From JAPLDP01 sp964628285 (GTDB taxonomy: Bacteria > Bacteroidota > Bacteroidia > Bacteroidales > JAGONC01), in contig CAZVNP010000017.1 in NCBI GenBank assembly GCA_964628285.1, forward strand, positions 1 through 54,336: 54,336 nt of DNA, given 5' to 3'. Positions 25,242 through 33,381 of this stretch are shown piece after piece. The position numbers and the translations under genes are program-made. Positions within the stretch are counted from its first letter, which is position 1. Each line of letters opens with the position of its first letter. A model generated the notes under the pieces. The model was not told where the DNA came from. It worked only from the letters and a program-made list of their open reading frames with translations, and ran no database searches.

Positions 25242-26216
25242 TTAAACAGTAGCCAACCACTGCAGCCGCTCCAGATCCACATTCCCACCCGACAAAATCA
25301 CCCCCACGCGTTTACCTTTGAAGTCAAAAACCGGTGACGGATTCGCCGGTCCGTTATCGAGCAGCGCCGCCACCGGGACGGCGCTTGAGGGTTCGATGAT
25401 GATCTTCATCCGCTCCCAAATCAGTTTCATGGCCTTGACAATGCTTTCTTCACTGACGGTGATGATCCGGTGCACATGTTCGAGGATAATGGGAAAGGTG
25501 AGGGTTCCCAGTGAGGTGAGGAGCCCGTCGGCGATTGTGTGGGGATTGACCGAAGGAACAAATTTCTTCGTCGTGAACGACAGATAAGCATCGTTGGCCT
25601 GTTCGGGTTCGGCGGCGAGAACTTTGGTTTCCGGCGACAGATAGTGTGTTATCAGGGCTGTGCCGCTCAGCAGTCCGCCGCCGCCCACGGGGGTGAGAAT
25701 GACATCAAGAGGGCCGGCATCCTCGAGCAGCTCTTTGGCGGCGGTAGCCTGACCGGCGATGGTGCGGTAATCATTGTAAGGATGTATCTCCACCGCTCCC
25801 GTGTCGGCTTGCACCTGCCGCAGTGTCTCTTCACGTGATGCCAGCGTGGGCAGGCAGAAGGTGATGATGCCGCCATAATTCCTGACTGCAGACACTTTTA
25901 CCTTTGAGGAGGTGGTGGGCATGACAATATAGGCTCTGGTGCCACGTAGCTGCGCCGCCAGCGCCAAGGCCTGGGCATGGTTGCCGGAGGAATGCGTGCA
26001 TACACCCTTTTTTATTTCATCACCGGTGAGTGAAAAGACACTGTTAGTTGCTCCGCGGAATTTGAAAGCACCCGCTTTCTGGAAGTTCTCACATTTGAAA
26101 AAAACCCGGGCACCGGTCAGGCCATCGAGGCTGCGGCTGGTGAGAACAGGCGTGCGGTGTATATATGCCTCCACACGCGCATGGGCTTGTTGTATGGTCG
26201 GAAGATCAGGTATCAT
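25242..26216 (-). CDS. PLP-dependent threonine/serine dehydratase
   Basis: A 324-residue fold-type II PLP enzyme. The PLP lysine motif FKFRGATNS is at ~52, SSGNHAQALALAA (~75) binds substrate and phosphate, and GGGGLLSGTA (~177) is the glycine-rich PLP phosphate loop. LSGGNVDL near the C-terminus is typical of threonine ammonia-lyase and serine racemase families. It lacks the C-terminal ACT-like regulatory domain of biosynthetic IlvA, so a catabolic threonine dehydratase or serine racemase/dehydratase is likeliest. Its gene begins 27 nt after the phosphatase-like gene on the same strand. An AGTCGTC array follows its stop codon. Confidence 0.88.
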   Translation of the reverse strand: MIPDLPTIQQAHARVEAYIHRTPVLTSRSLDGLTGARVFFKCENFQKAGAFKFRGATNSVFSLTGDEIKKGVCTHSSGNHAQALALAAQLRGTRAYIVMPTTSSKVKVSAVRNYGGIITFCLPTLASREETLRQVQADTGAVEIHPYNDYRTIAGQATAAKELLEDAGPLDVILTPVGGGGLLSGTALITHYLSPETKVLAAEPEQANDAYLSFTTKKFVPSVNPHTIADGLLTSLGTLTFPIILEHVHRIITVSEESIVKAMKLIWERMKIIIEPSSAVPVAALLDNGPANPSPVFDFKGKRVGVILSGGNVDLERLQWLATV

Positions 26217-26243
26217 AAAGAGCGGGAAAGGGTGGCATCCGTC

Positions 26244-26696
26244 TTACATCATGTTGGCCAGCTTCTCACAGGCCCTGTTGATCAGCTTATAGGTGGTGTC
26301 AAAGTCCAGCAAGCTCAGGTTATGAGGATGGGGCACGGCCCTGTTGGAACCCGGGAGGATCACATTCATCAGGTAATCGACCTTCTTCTTGTCATCGGCA
26401 TCACGCGCATGGAAAACAACATCCTTGAAGGTGCGGTAATCGGTCACAAAGATTTTATCGAATTCATCGAAATCACGGCTTGAAAACAGACGGATCACAT
26501 GGTCCGATATATCAATACCTTTTTCCTTGGCATATGAAACAGCTTGGGGGTCAGGGGGCTCACCGAGGATATGAGGTTCGAAACCGGCGGAATCGACAAC
26601 AGCTTCCACCTTTTTCTTTCTCAGCTTTTCTTTTAAGATACCGGCTGCAAGTGGTGATACCATATCATTACGGTGGCAGACGAAAAGGATTTTCAT
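26244..26696 (-). CDS. Low-molecular-weight phosphatase-like protein, probably catalytically dead
   Basis: A 150-residue protein with the LMW protein tyrosine phosphatase fold. The start KILFVCHRNDMVSPLAAGIL aligns with the P-loop (V-C-x5-R-S-P), and SAGFEPHILGEPPDPQAV and FDKIFVTD match later family motifs. The nucleophile Cys7 is present, but the invariant P-loop Arg is Val13. The usual DPYY general-acid loop reads VPHPH (residues 121-125), so the catalytic Asp is His. Phosphatase activity is therefore unlikely; phosphate or partner binding, or an arsenate-reductase-like role, remain possible. It precedes the dehydratase in the same direction. Confidence 0.8.
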   Translation of the reverse strand: MKILFVCHRNDMVSPLAAGILKEKLRKKKVEAVVDSAGFEPHILGEPPDPQAVSYAKEKGIDISDHVIRLFSSRDFDEFDKIFVTDYRTFKDVVFHARDADDKKKVDYLMNVILPGSNRAVPHPHNLSLLDFDTTYKLINRACEKLANMM

Positions 26697-26889
26697 CGAT
26701 TCTGGTATTAGGTTTAAAGCTTTGGAGTATAAAGATAAACAAAAAAGAATATCCTTATAAAGCTTAGAGCAGATTAATTATGATTTTACGCCAATTATAT
26801 AACAGGTTAATGTAAACCGGAGTATAAAACTTTCGCGTATTTAAATCCGGAAGGAGGAGATGGAAAGATGAGAGATGGGGTGGTTTTCT

Positions 26890-28326
26890 TCAGAGTTTGA
26901 TCTTTTTATCAAGTTCTTCCACATAGGTACGGAACTGCTTGTCGGTCTCGATGAGGTTGTTGACTGTCCTGCAGGCGTGCAACACTGTGGCATGGTCTTT
27001 ATTTCCGCAATGCAGCCCGATGGTGGCCAGCGATGATTTGGTGTGTTTCTTTGAGAAGTACATGGCCAGCTGGCGCGCCTGGACGATTTCTCTTTTCCGG
27101 GTCTTGGAGTTAATCATATCGATGGGCAGGCTGAAATAATCGCAGACGACCTTCTGGATGTAATCGATGGATATCTCACGCGTGGTGCTTTTAACGAACT
27201 TGTCGATCATCTGGCGTGCCAGCTCGATGGTGATGGTTTTTTTATTGAGCGATGACTGTGCGAGGATGGAAATGAGGGCGCCTTCCAGTTCCCTGATGTT
27301 GGTGGTGATGCTGTAGGCAAGGTATTCCACCACATCGGAGGGCATCTCAATGCCGTCGTTATACAGACGTTTGTGAAGGATGGCGATGCGTGTCTCGAGG
27401 TCGGGCAGTTGCAGGTCGGCAGCGAGACCCCACTTGAAACGTGAGAGAAGCCGTGGTTCAATGCCCTGCAGCTCCACGGGCGGCTTGTCGCAGGTCAGCA
27501 CGATTTGTTTGAAATTCTGGTGGAGATGGTTGAAGATGTGGAAGAAGACATCCTGTGTTTTTTCTTTGTTGGCCAGAAAGTGAATGTCATCCATGATCAG
27601 CACGTCGATCATCTGGTAGAAATGGACAAAGTCGTTATGGCTGTTATTTTTGACCGAATCGATAAACTGGTTGATGAATTGTTCGGCCGAGACATAGAGA
27701 ACGGTGAGCTCGGGCAGGTTGTTTTTAACCTGCAGGCCTATGGCATGGGCCAGGTGGGTCTTGCCCAAACCCACATTGCTGTATATAAACAGCGGATTGA
27801 AGGCCGTCTTGCCGGGATTGGAAGCCACGGCAAAACCGGCGGAACGTGCCAGCCGGTTGCAGTCACCCTCAATAAAGTTATCAAAGGAATAAGATTCAAT
27901 GAGTTGCGAGTTGATCTTGATTTTCTTCAGCCCGGGAATGACAAAAGGATTCGGTATCTCTTTCGATTTGCCCCTGTTCAGATCGATGGGCATGGAGACG
28001 GGCTGGTTTTTCGTTGCTTTACGGTTGGTGGTTGGCATTTTAATGGTGAAAGGAGCCGCATTGTTATAGGAAGCATCCATGATAATGCTGTACTCAAGAC
28101 GGCCATTGGCACCCAGCTCATGTTTGATGGTTTTCTTGAGCAAACTGATGTAATGCTCTTCCAGCCACTCGTAAAAAAACTGGCTCGGAACCTGGATGGT
28201 CAGGATATTATCTTCAAGCTTGACAGGGATAATGGGCTCAAACCATGTCTTGAAGCTTTGATAATTAATGTTATCCTTAATAATTTGCAGGCAATTATTC
28301 CAAACCTCAGAGTGACTTTTTTTCAT
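26890..28326 (-). CDS. dnaA: Chromosomal replication initiator protein DnaA
   Basis: A 478-residue initiator. Domain I spans ~1-85 (EVWNNCLQIIKDNINYQSFKTWF). A variable linker follows. Domain III (AAA+) begins near ESYSFDNFIEGDCNRLA, with Walker A SNVGLGKTHLAHAIG (~185), Walker B VLIMDDIHFLANKEKTQ (~245) and arginine-finger region LLSRFKWGLA (~300). Domain IV is the DNA-binding part, with GNKDHATVLHACRTVN as signature. It would bind TTATCCACA boxes and unwind oriC. It is flanked upstream by a 450-bp AT-rich spacer with near-consensus boxes. It is transcribed away from that spacer on the minus strand. Confidence 0.97.
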   Translation of the reverse strand: MKKSHSEVWNNCLQIIKDNINYQSFKTWFEPIIPVKLEDNILTIQVPSQFFYEWLEEHYISLLKKTIKHELGANGRLEYSIIMDASYNNAAPFTIKMPTTNRKATKNQPVSMPIDLNRGKSKEIPNPFVIPGLKKIKINSQLIESYSFDNFIEGDCNRLARSAGFAVASNPGKTAFNPLFIYSNVGLGKTHLAHAIGLQVKNNLPELTVLYVSAEQFINQFIDSVKNNSHNDFVHFYQMIDVLIMDDIHFLANKEKTQDVFFHIFNHLHQNFKQIVLTCDKPPVELQGIEPRLLSRFKWGLAADLQLPDLETRIAILHKRLYNDGIEMPSDVVEYLAYSITTNIRELEGALISILAQSSLNKKTITIELARQMIDKFVKSTTREISIDYIQKVVCDYFSLPIDMINSKTRKREIVQARQLAMYFSKKHTKSSLATIGLHCGNKDHATVLHACRTVNNLIETDKQFRTYVEELDKKIKL

Positions 28327-28777
28327 TGGCTTTGTTGACTCAAGCTACTGAACAGCAGAATTTAGGACTCAAGATTTCTTTGATGATCGTCTGTTTCCTG
28401 AAACGGTTTTCTATTCTATCTTCAAGTTGGGGATTGGATGATTCTATTCACAAAAATGAAATAAAAAAAGTTTAAAAAAAAATTTTTAGGCTCTTGTTTA
28501 TTAAAAAAAATGTTCTAAGAGGAATCCATGGTTTCCATTCAATGAGATGTAAATGACTGATTTTATTTTAATTAATTTTTTCTAAGGAGAAAAAAAAATG
28601 GCCCCTAAAAGCGCTCGGTTGCACTTTTAAAGATAAAAAAAAAATACCGGAGATTCCTAACAAAAATGAGGGAAAAAAAGGATTTTTTTTAGCCAAAGGA
28701 TTGATAAATAAAAAATCTTTTGATGGATTTATTTTTTAGCCATCATCTTCTTGTCTTAGTTATAGATAACGGATTAA
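28327..28777. other. AT-rich spacer upstream of dnaA (possible oriC or dnaA control region)
   Basis: About 450 nt with long A and T runs and no credible gene. CTATTCACA at 28444-28452 and GGTGGATAA at 28784-28792 (just inside the next gene) each match the DnaA box at 8 of 9 positions. Only two boxes were seen, so origin function is speculative. Confidence 0.35.
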
Positions 28778-29392
28778 TCATTGGGTGGATAAAAAATGTA
28801 GCCGAAGGTTTCTGATCCGGGACAATTTTTCAGTGACCCTTCCGGAATTATTTTTTCTCACGGCAAACACCATCCGGCATGTCATTTCGAAATGTGTTTC
28901 CCTCACCTCGGTGTGTTCTTCTTTCATGATCTTCATCACTTCATTTATTGCCGGGTAGTCATACATTATCTCATATACGTCATGGATTATTTTTGTGATG
29001 ATGCTGGCATGGCTGAGTGCGTCGGCGGTGGCGCTGCGGTATGCGTTGATCAGTCCGGGTATGCCCAGTTTGGTGCCACCGAAATAACGGATGACGACCA
29101 CCAGGATGTCGGTCAGACCACGAGATTGGATCTGACCGAAGATAGGACGACCGGCGCTGCCGGCTGGCTCTCCGCCGTCATTCATGCGGAAGAGACTTTT
29201 ATCGTGCCCCAGGATCCAGGCATAGCAATGATGTGTGGCATCATGATATTCTCTGCGTAGTTGCGCCAGGATCGTTTTGACCGATTCTTCATCCGTTACC
29301 GGGTATGCCAGGGCAATGAACCGGCTGCCGCGGTCACGGTACTGACCGGCAGAAGGTGAGGACAGCGTAATATAGGTATCGTCAATTGCCAT
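28778..29392 (-). CDS. YigZ/IMPACT family protein (UPF0029)
   Basis: A 204-residue protein. The N-terminal IMPACT domain has RDRGSRFIALAYPVTDEES, HHCYAWILG, DGEPAGSAGRPIFGQI and VVIRYFGGTKLGIPGLINAYR. A small C-terminal ferredoxin-like domain (DYPAINEVMKIMKEE) follows, as in YigZ. IMPACT-family proteins are linked to translation control in eukaryotes; the bacterial role is unclear. It lies upstream of dnaA on the same strand, separated by the AT-rich spacer. A divergent STAS gene lies on its other side. Confidence 0.88.
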   Translation of the reverse strand: MAIDDTYITLSSPSAGQYRDRGSRFIALAYPVTDEESVKTILAQLRREYHDATHHCYAWILGHDKSLFRMNDGGEPAGSAGRPIFGQIQSRGLTDILVVVIRYFGGTKLGIPGLINAYRSATADALSHASIITKIIHDVYEIMYDYPAINEVMKIMKEEHTEVRETHFEMTCRMVFAVRKNNSGRVTEKLSRIRNLRLHFLSTQ

Positions 29393-29481
29393 CGGACAAG
29401 CTGAACGGTAAAGATAGCATTATTCTCATGCTATCATACTTCTCCTTTCAAAAATAAGCTGCGTAAATGAAACCGAATTTA

Positions 29482-29489
29482 TAAATTTG
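29482..29489 (+). promoter_or_regulatory. Bacteroidota -7 promoter box TAAATTTG
   Basis: TAAATTTG, 44 nt before ATG 29534, in the short divergent spacer. Confidence 0.4.
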
Positions 29490-29533
29490 TCATGCTATAC
29501 AAGGTCTTTATCATGTAAATAAATTTGAACAGG

Positions 29534-31846
29534 ATGATGCAAATCCATCGAGAAGATCATAACGGAGTGCCTGTGATGGTGCTTCAGGGTCAGTTCAATG
29601 CGCTGGGAGCGGCTGCCTTTGATGAAGAGGTGTCATGCCTCGGTCTTTCCGTCCGTTTTGTGATCGTTGATTTTGCGGAATGCCAGTTTCTCACCAGCGC
29701 TGGTATACGGTCACTCATCAAGCTTGAGAAGAAACTGCTGGAAAGAAACGGCCATGTTCTTCTGATACAAATGACCGATAGTACGATGCAGGTATTGGAG
29801 ATTTCTGGTCTGTTGCATCAGTTACGGTTGTTCACCACCTTTGAGGAAGCCGTCACGTGGATAGGAGCGGCACACGATAGAGAAGGCAGGACCGTCCAAT
29901 GCGGCATTTCAGGCCACACATACAGGTGCAGCCGGTTATCACAGGAAGCAGCCACGTTGGAGCTCTGGGATGCGTCACAGCCTGACGGACCATTTCACGC
30001 TTCCCTGAGCGAGTTGACCCTGGCTACAGGCACCGGAGCCCTGGCCCACGACAGACAAAAAGCTGTCATGCTCAGGGGCCCCTTCCTTTCAGCACCGTCA
30101 TTTTTCGGGTTCGTGCCCTTTGACACCGAGCTGCCCTTTGATTACATGGTGACTGCCAGACCTCATGAGACCGGAGTATTCATTGAAAGAGCCTTCAACA
30201 TAAGCGGCAAACCGTCATTAACAGCCGAATTCAATGAAGAACATCCGGTGCAGTATGCCAGCGTGATCGCCGATATTTTTGTATTACTGCGTCAAAAACT
30301 GAATATCGTCCCTCCCGTGATTGGCGTGCTGCTATACGGCTTGTCGGAGAGTGATCCTGAGAAAATCAGGGAGATCGAAAAAAAGGAGTGCTGTCTGATC
30401 TCCTTTGCTGTGGCTGTCAATGAGGCAGGCCTGGCCGATATGGAACATGACAAACTGAAAGAGATGCTTTCAAAGGTAAGCCTGTCGCCTGTTACGCCCG
30501 ACACGGGTTACACTGGTGTCGGCGCATTGCTCAGCATGTCGCAGGAGATCATGGATTACACCGATATCACCAACAGCATACAATCGTTTGTCGACTCTGA
30601 GAATGTGTCCGTCATAGTGCCTCTGGCCCCTGAGATGAAAATCGGCCGGGCCAGGATATGGGTGTTTATCCCTGACGACATCGTCTCCGCTACTGAACGG
30701 CGCCTCAGGATTGAAACAACCATAGGTCTTGACGTCCCGGATGAGTGGGAGATGATCATCCGCAACGTTTACAGGGATTGCAGCCGGGTGGTGCTGGATC
30801 CCATCCATGGTGGTTTTTCTGCCAGGACGTTTCATGTGACGAGCTTCGACAGGGAAGGCCGCCGTCGTCTGCCTACCGTCCTGAAACTGGCCGGTATAGA
30901 CATCATCGACAGGGAAGAGAAAAACTATAACATGTATGTGAAGAATTACATCCTCAATAACAGCACCTCGATCATGGGCACATACCGTTATGGTGACTGG
31001 AAGGGTCTCTGTTACAGTTTCGTCGGCATCAACGGCCCCGACAGCACGGTGACCTGGCTTACACACCTCTATAAATCGCGTTCATCCATACAACTTACCC
31101 CCATCTTCGACCGCATCTTTACCGATATCCTGCGGCCATGGTACGGTCAGCCACGGCTCGAGACCATATACCCTTTCAGGGATCATAATCCGCTGAAAAC
31201 GTTCTTTCCGCAACTGTTAAAAACGGCTGAAGATGCGCTCGGCATAACATCGACCGAAAAAACGGTTTTTATTTCCGAGCTGGGAAGAGATATTATTAAT
31301 CCTTACTGGTACCTTCAGAATGAGTTTAAAAGGAGGGAGAACGATGCACGGCTCTGGTATACCTGCATCACTCACCGTGACCTGAACATGCAGAACATCC
31401 TCCTCGATGAGGTAGAGAACATTTACATCATTGATTTCTCGGAGACACAACCCGGCAACGCCGTGGCTGATTTTGCACGGCTCGAGCCCATCCTGAAGAT
31501 GGAGATGTGCCGCATTGAAAATGAAGAGGATATGAAAGCCCTGGTCGAATTTGAGGAGGGCTTGCTGCAACCCGTCAGGCTGAACGAGAAGCCCGTATTT
31601 CAATACCATGGCACCGACACCGGCGTGGCCAAAGCCTATGAGATCATTACCCGCTTGCGTCAATATGCCGACAGGGTTACCCTCTTTGAAGAGGATATTC
31701 TGCCATATTTGCTGGCCGTCCTCGAATGGACATACCCTGTGGTGTGTTACGGTAACCTGAACATTTTCAGAAAACGTTACTCGGCCATCAGCGCAGCATT
31801 GATATGTGAAAAGATCATGGCTCTGGAGAAAAGTAACCCCGCATAG
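29534..31846 (+). CDS. STAS domain protein with kinase-like phosphotransferase C-terminus
   Basis: A 770-residue cytoplasmic protein. Residues ~1-108 are a STAS (anti-sigma antagonist) domain, with VIVDFAECQFLTSAGIRSLI around the regulatory Ser position. Residues ~115-400 have LATGTGALAHDRQKAVMLRG, similar to modules I recall after STAS domains in some signalling proteins, and a region with no motif I can name. The C-terminal ~350 residues resemble aminoglycoside-phosphotransferase/protein-kinase-like folds: THRDLNMQNILLDEVENIYIIDF gives the catalytic HRDxNxxN and metal-binding DF, followed by AVADFARLEPIL. This resembles kinase-like regions annotated as ternary-complex-associated in bacterial conflict systems. 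TTG 29525 is a weaker start than ATG 29534. No partner gene is adjacent; YigZ is divergent and a T9SS gene convergent. Confidence 0.7.
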   Translation: MMQIHREDHNGVPVMVLQGQFNALGAAAFDEEVSCLGLSVRFVIVDFAECQFLTSAGIRSLIKLEKKLLERNGHVLLIQMTDSTMQVLEISGLLHQLRLFTTFEEAVTWIGAAHDREGRTVQCGISGHTYRCSRLSQEAATLELWDASQPDGPFHASLSELTLATGTGALAHDRQKAVMLRGPFLSAPSFFGFVPFDTELPFDYMVTARPHETGVFIERAFNISGKPSLTAEFNEEHPVQYASVIADIFVLLRQKLNIVPPVIGVLLYGLSESDPEKIREIEKKECCLISFAVAVNEAGLADMEHDKLKEMLSKVSLSPVTPDTGYTGVGALLSMSQEIMDYTDITNSIQSFVDSENVSVIVPLAPEMKIGRARIWVFIPDDIVSATERRLRIETTIGLDVPDEWEMIIRNVYRDCSRVVLDPIHGGFSARTFHVTSFDREGRRRLPTVLKLAGIDIIDREEKNYNMYVKNYILNNSTSIMGTYRYGDWKGLCYSFVGINGPDSTVTWLTHLYKSRSSIQLTPIFDRIFTDILRPWYGQPRLETIYPFRDHNPLKTFFPQLLKTAEDALGITSTEKTVFISELGRDIINPYWYLQNEFKRRENDARLWYTCITHRDLNMQNILLDEVENIYIIDFSETQPGNAVADFARLEPILKMEMCRIENEEDMKALVEFEEGLLQPVRLNEKPVFQYHGTDTGVAKAYEIITRLRQYADRVTLFEEDILPYLLAVLEWTYPVVCYGNLNIFRKRYSAISAALICEKIMALEKSNPA

Positions 31847-31882
31847 AGAGCGTCCTCTTTTAATGATATTTTTATTACCGGA

Positions 31883-33310
31883 CTATTTGGTGACCATCAA
31901 TTTCAGCATGGCTGCCTTGTCATCTGTCTTAATATGACAGCAGTACAATCCGGCTCGGTGCTTACCGGCATTCCATTGTAAACAGTGACTGCCGGGTGCC
32001 TGGAAAGAACGGACCGGTTCGTCCACTTTCCGACCGGAGGCATCATAAATGGATATCGTCACCACTGAAGCATTGATCAGTGAATAACGGATGGCCGCCG
32101 TGGTGGTGCAGGGATTAGGTGAGATGGAAATGCCCGCCGCCATGGCATCTGCCGGATTATCCCGAATGCCGACCAGTCCCGATTCATCGAGTTTCAGGAT
32201 CCACATATCGCTGTTGTTACCGTAATTATAGCTGACTGTGCCGGCAACAATGTACCCTTCGTCCATGGTTTGATGGATATCGTCGGACCATGCGTATTGA
32301 ACTTGTTGATAAACCCTGGTCCATAACGAATCTCCGGCGGCATCAAATCTCATCACCAGCAGGCCGTGGTCAGTGAAGGCTGTGCCCGCGACGCCGGAAG
32401 CGATGAAACCACCATCGTCAGTTTTTGAAAGAGCGTAAAGATAAGAGCCTGTGCCCAATCCATAGGTCCTGATATCAAGGATGCTGCCATCCTCCCCGAC
32501 ACTGTAAAGGATGGTGTTGGCCCCATAATCCTCGGCAGTGGCCACCAGGTAGTGACCGTTCATATCCTCCTCAACGGCATAGGCAATATCCCAATTCACG
32601 GTGCCGAAAATTTTAGTCCAGACGGTGTCACAATTGTGGTTAAGCCTCATCAGATAATTATCATAACCGGTGATGCTGTCGGAATAGATCTGACCGGCCA
32701 GGATATAACCTGTATCACGTGTCGGCTTCATCTGGTATATGATGCCAAAGGTCAGGCCCTGGTAGATTCTCCTCCAATCCTCCTGGCCGTTTTCTCTCAA
32801 CCTGATGACAGCAATGGTATCTGGATTCCCGTCATAGTTGCATCCGAAGAGGGTATATCCTCCGCCGGGGGGCTGAACCACGTCACCGGCGATCAACCCG
32901 GTAATGGTATCGGTGAATGTCCACAAGATGTCACCGTTGCGGCTCAGTTTGAGGACCTTCATGATGGTCCCTGAACTGACGCTGTTTGGAGAGGTGAACC
33001 CTGCCATCACGTACGAACTGTCGCTGCTGATTGTCACTGACAGGGCCCAGTCAACTTTCTCAAAATCGAGCAGTTTGGTCCACAGGGTATCCCCGGCAGC
33101 ATTCAGCCTTAATATCCACATATCGGAAGTGTCATATCCGCTGCCGGTGTATCCTGCCACTATATACCCTCCGTCGGCAGTCTGAGCCACCGACGAAGCC
33201 ACTTCCTTGTCATGAAGGGAATATACCTTTTGCCAGGTCAGCGATTGCCCCCTTGCACCGAACGCCAGAGTGATCAGAAGGATAAAAACCGGGAGATAAT
33301 TTCTGTTCAT
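31883..33310 (-). CDS. T9SS-secreted beta-propeller-like protein
   Basis: A 475-residue exported protein. Signal peptide LPVFILLITLAFGARGQ at the N-terminus. The body has ~50-residue repeats with ADGGYIVAGYT, DMWILRLNAAGDTLWTKL, DTGYILAGQ and DDGGFIASG, the pattern of blade-like repeats annotated as delta-60 or T9SS-associated propellers. The end is a sorting domain: ISPNPCTTTAAIRYSL, ISIYDASGRKV, HRAGLYCCHI. Probably a surface protein with binding function. It faces the STAS gene convergently. Confidence 0.83.
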   Translation of the reverse strand: MNRNYLPVFILLITLAFGARGQSLTWQKVYSLHDKEVASSVAQTADGGYIVAGYTGSGYDTSDMWILRLNAAGDTLWTKLLDFEKVDWALSVTISSDSSYVMAGFTSPNSVSSGTIMKVLKLSRNGDILWTFTDTITGLIAGDVVQPPGGGYTLFGCNYDGNPDTIAVIRLRENGQEDWRRIYQGLTFGIIYQMKPTRDTGYILAGQIYSDSITGYDNYLMRLNHNCDTVWTKIFGTVNWDIAYAVEEDMNGHYLVATAEDYGANTILYSVGEDGSILDIRTYGLGTGSYLYALSKTDDGGFIASGVAGTAFTDHGLLVMRFDAAGDSLWTRVYQQVQYAWSDDIHQTMDEGYIVAGTVSYNYGNNSDMWILKLDESGLVGIRDNPADAMAAGISISPNPCTTTAAIRYSLINASVVTISIYDASGRKVDEPVRSFQAPGSHCLQWNAGKHRAGLYCCHIKTDDKAAMLKLMVTK

Positions 33311-33332
33311 TGGGTGTGTGGAAACAATCCCC

Positions 33333-33340
33333 CAAAGTTA
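33333..33340 (-). promoter_or_regulatory. Bacteroidota -7 promoter box TAACTTTG
   Basis: On the minus strand TAACTTTG lies 22 nt upstream of ATG 33310. Confidence 0.5.
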
Positions 33341-33381
33341 ACCTTAATGTGTCCTCCTCCTTTACAACAATCATTTTTATG

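Noticed and set aside
26244..26696. Active arsenate reductase or tyrosine phosphatase
   Set aside because: The P-loop Arg and general-acid Asp are both replaced.
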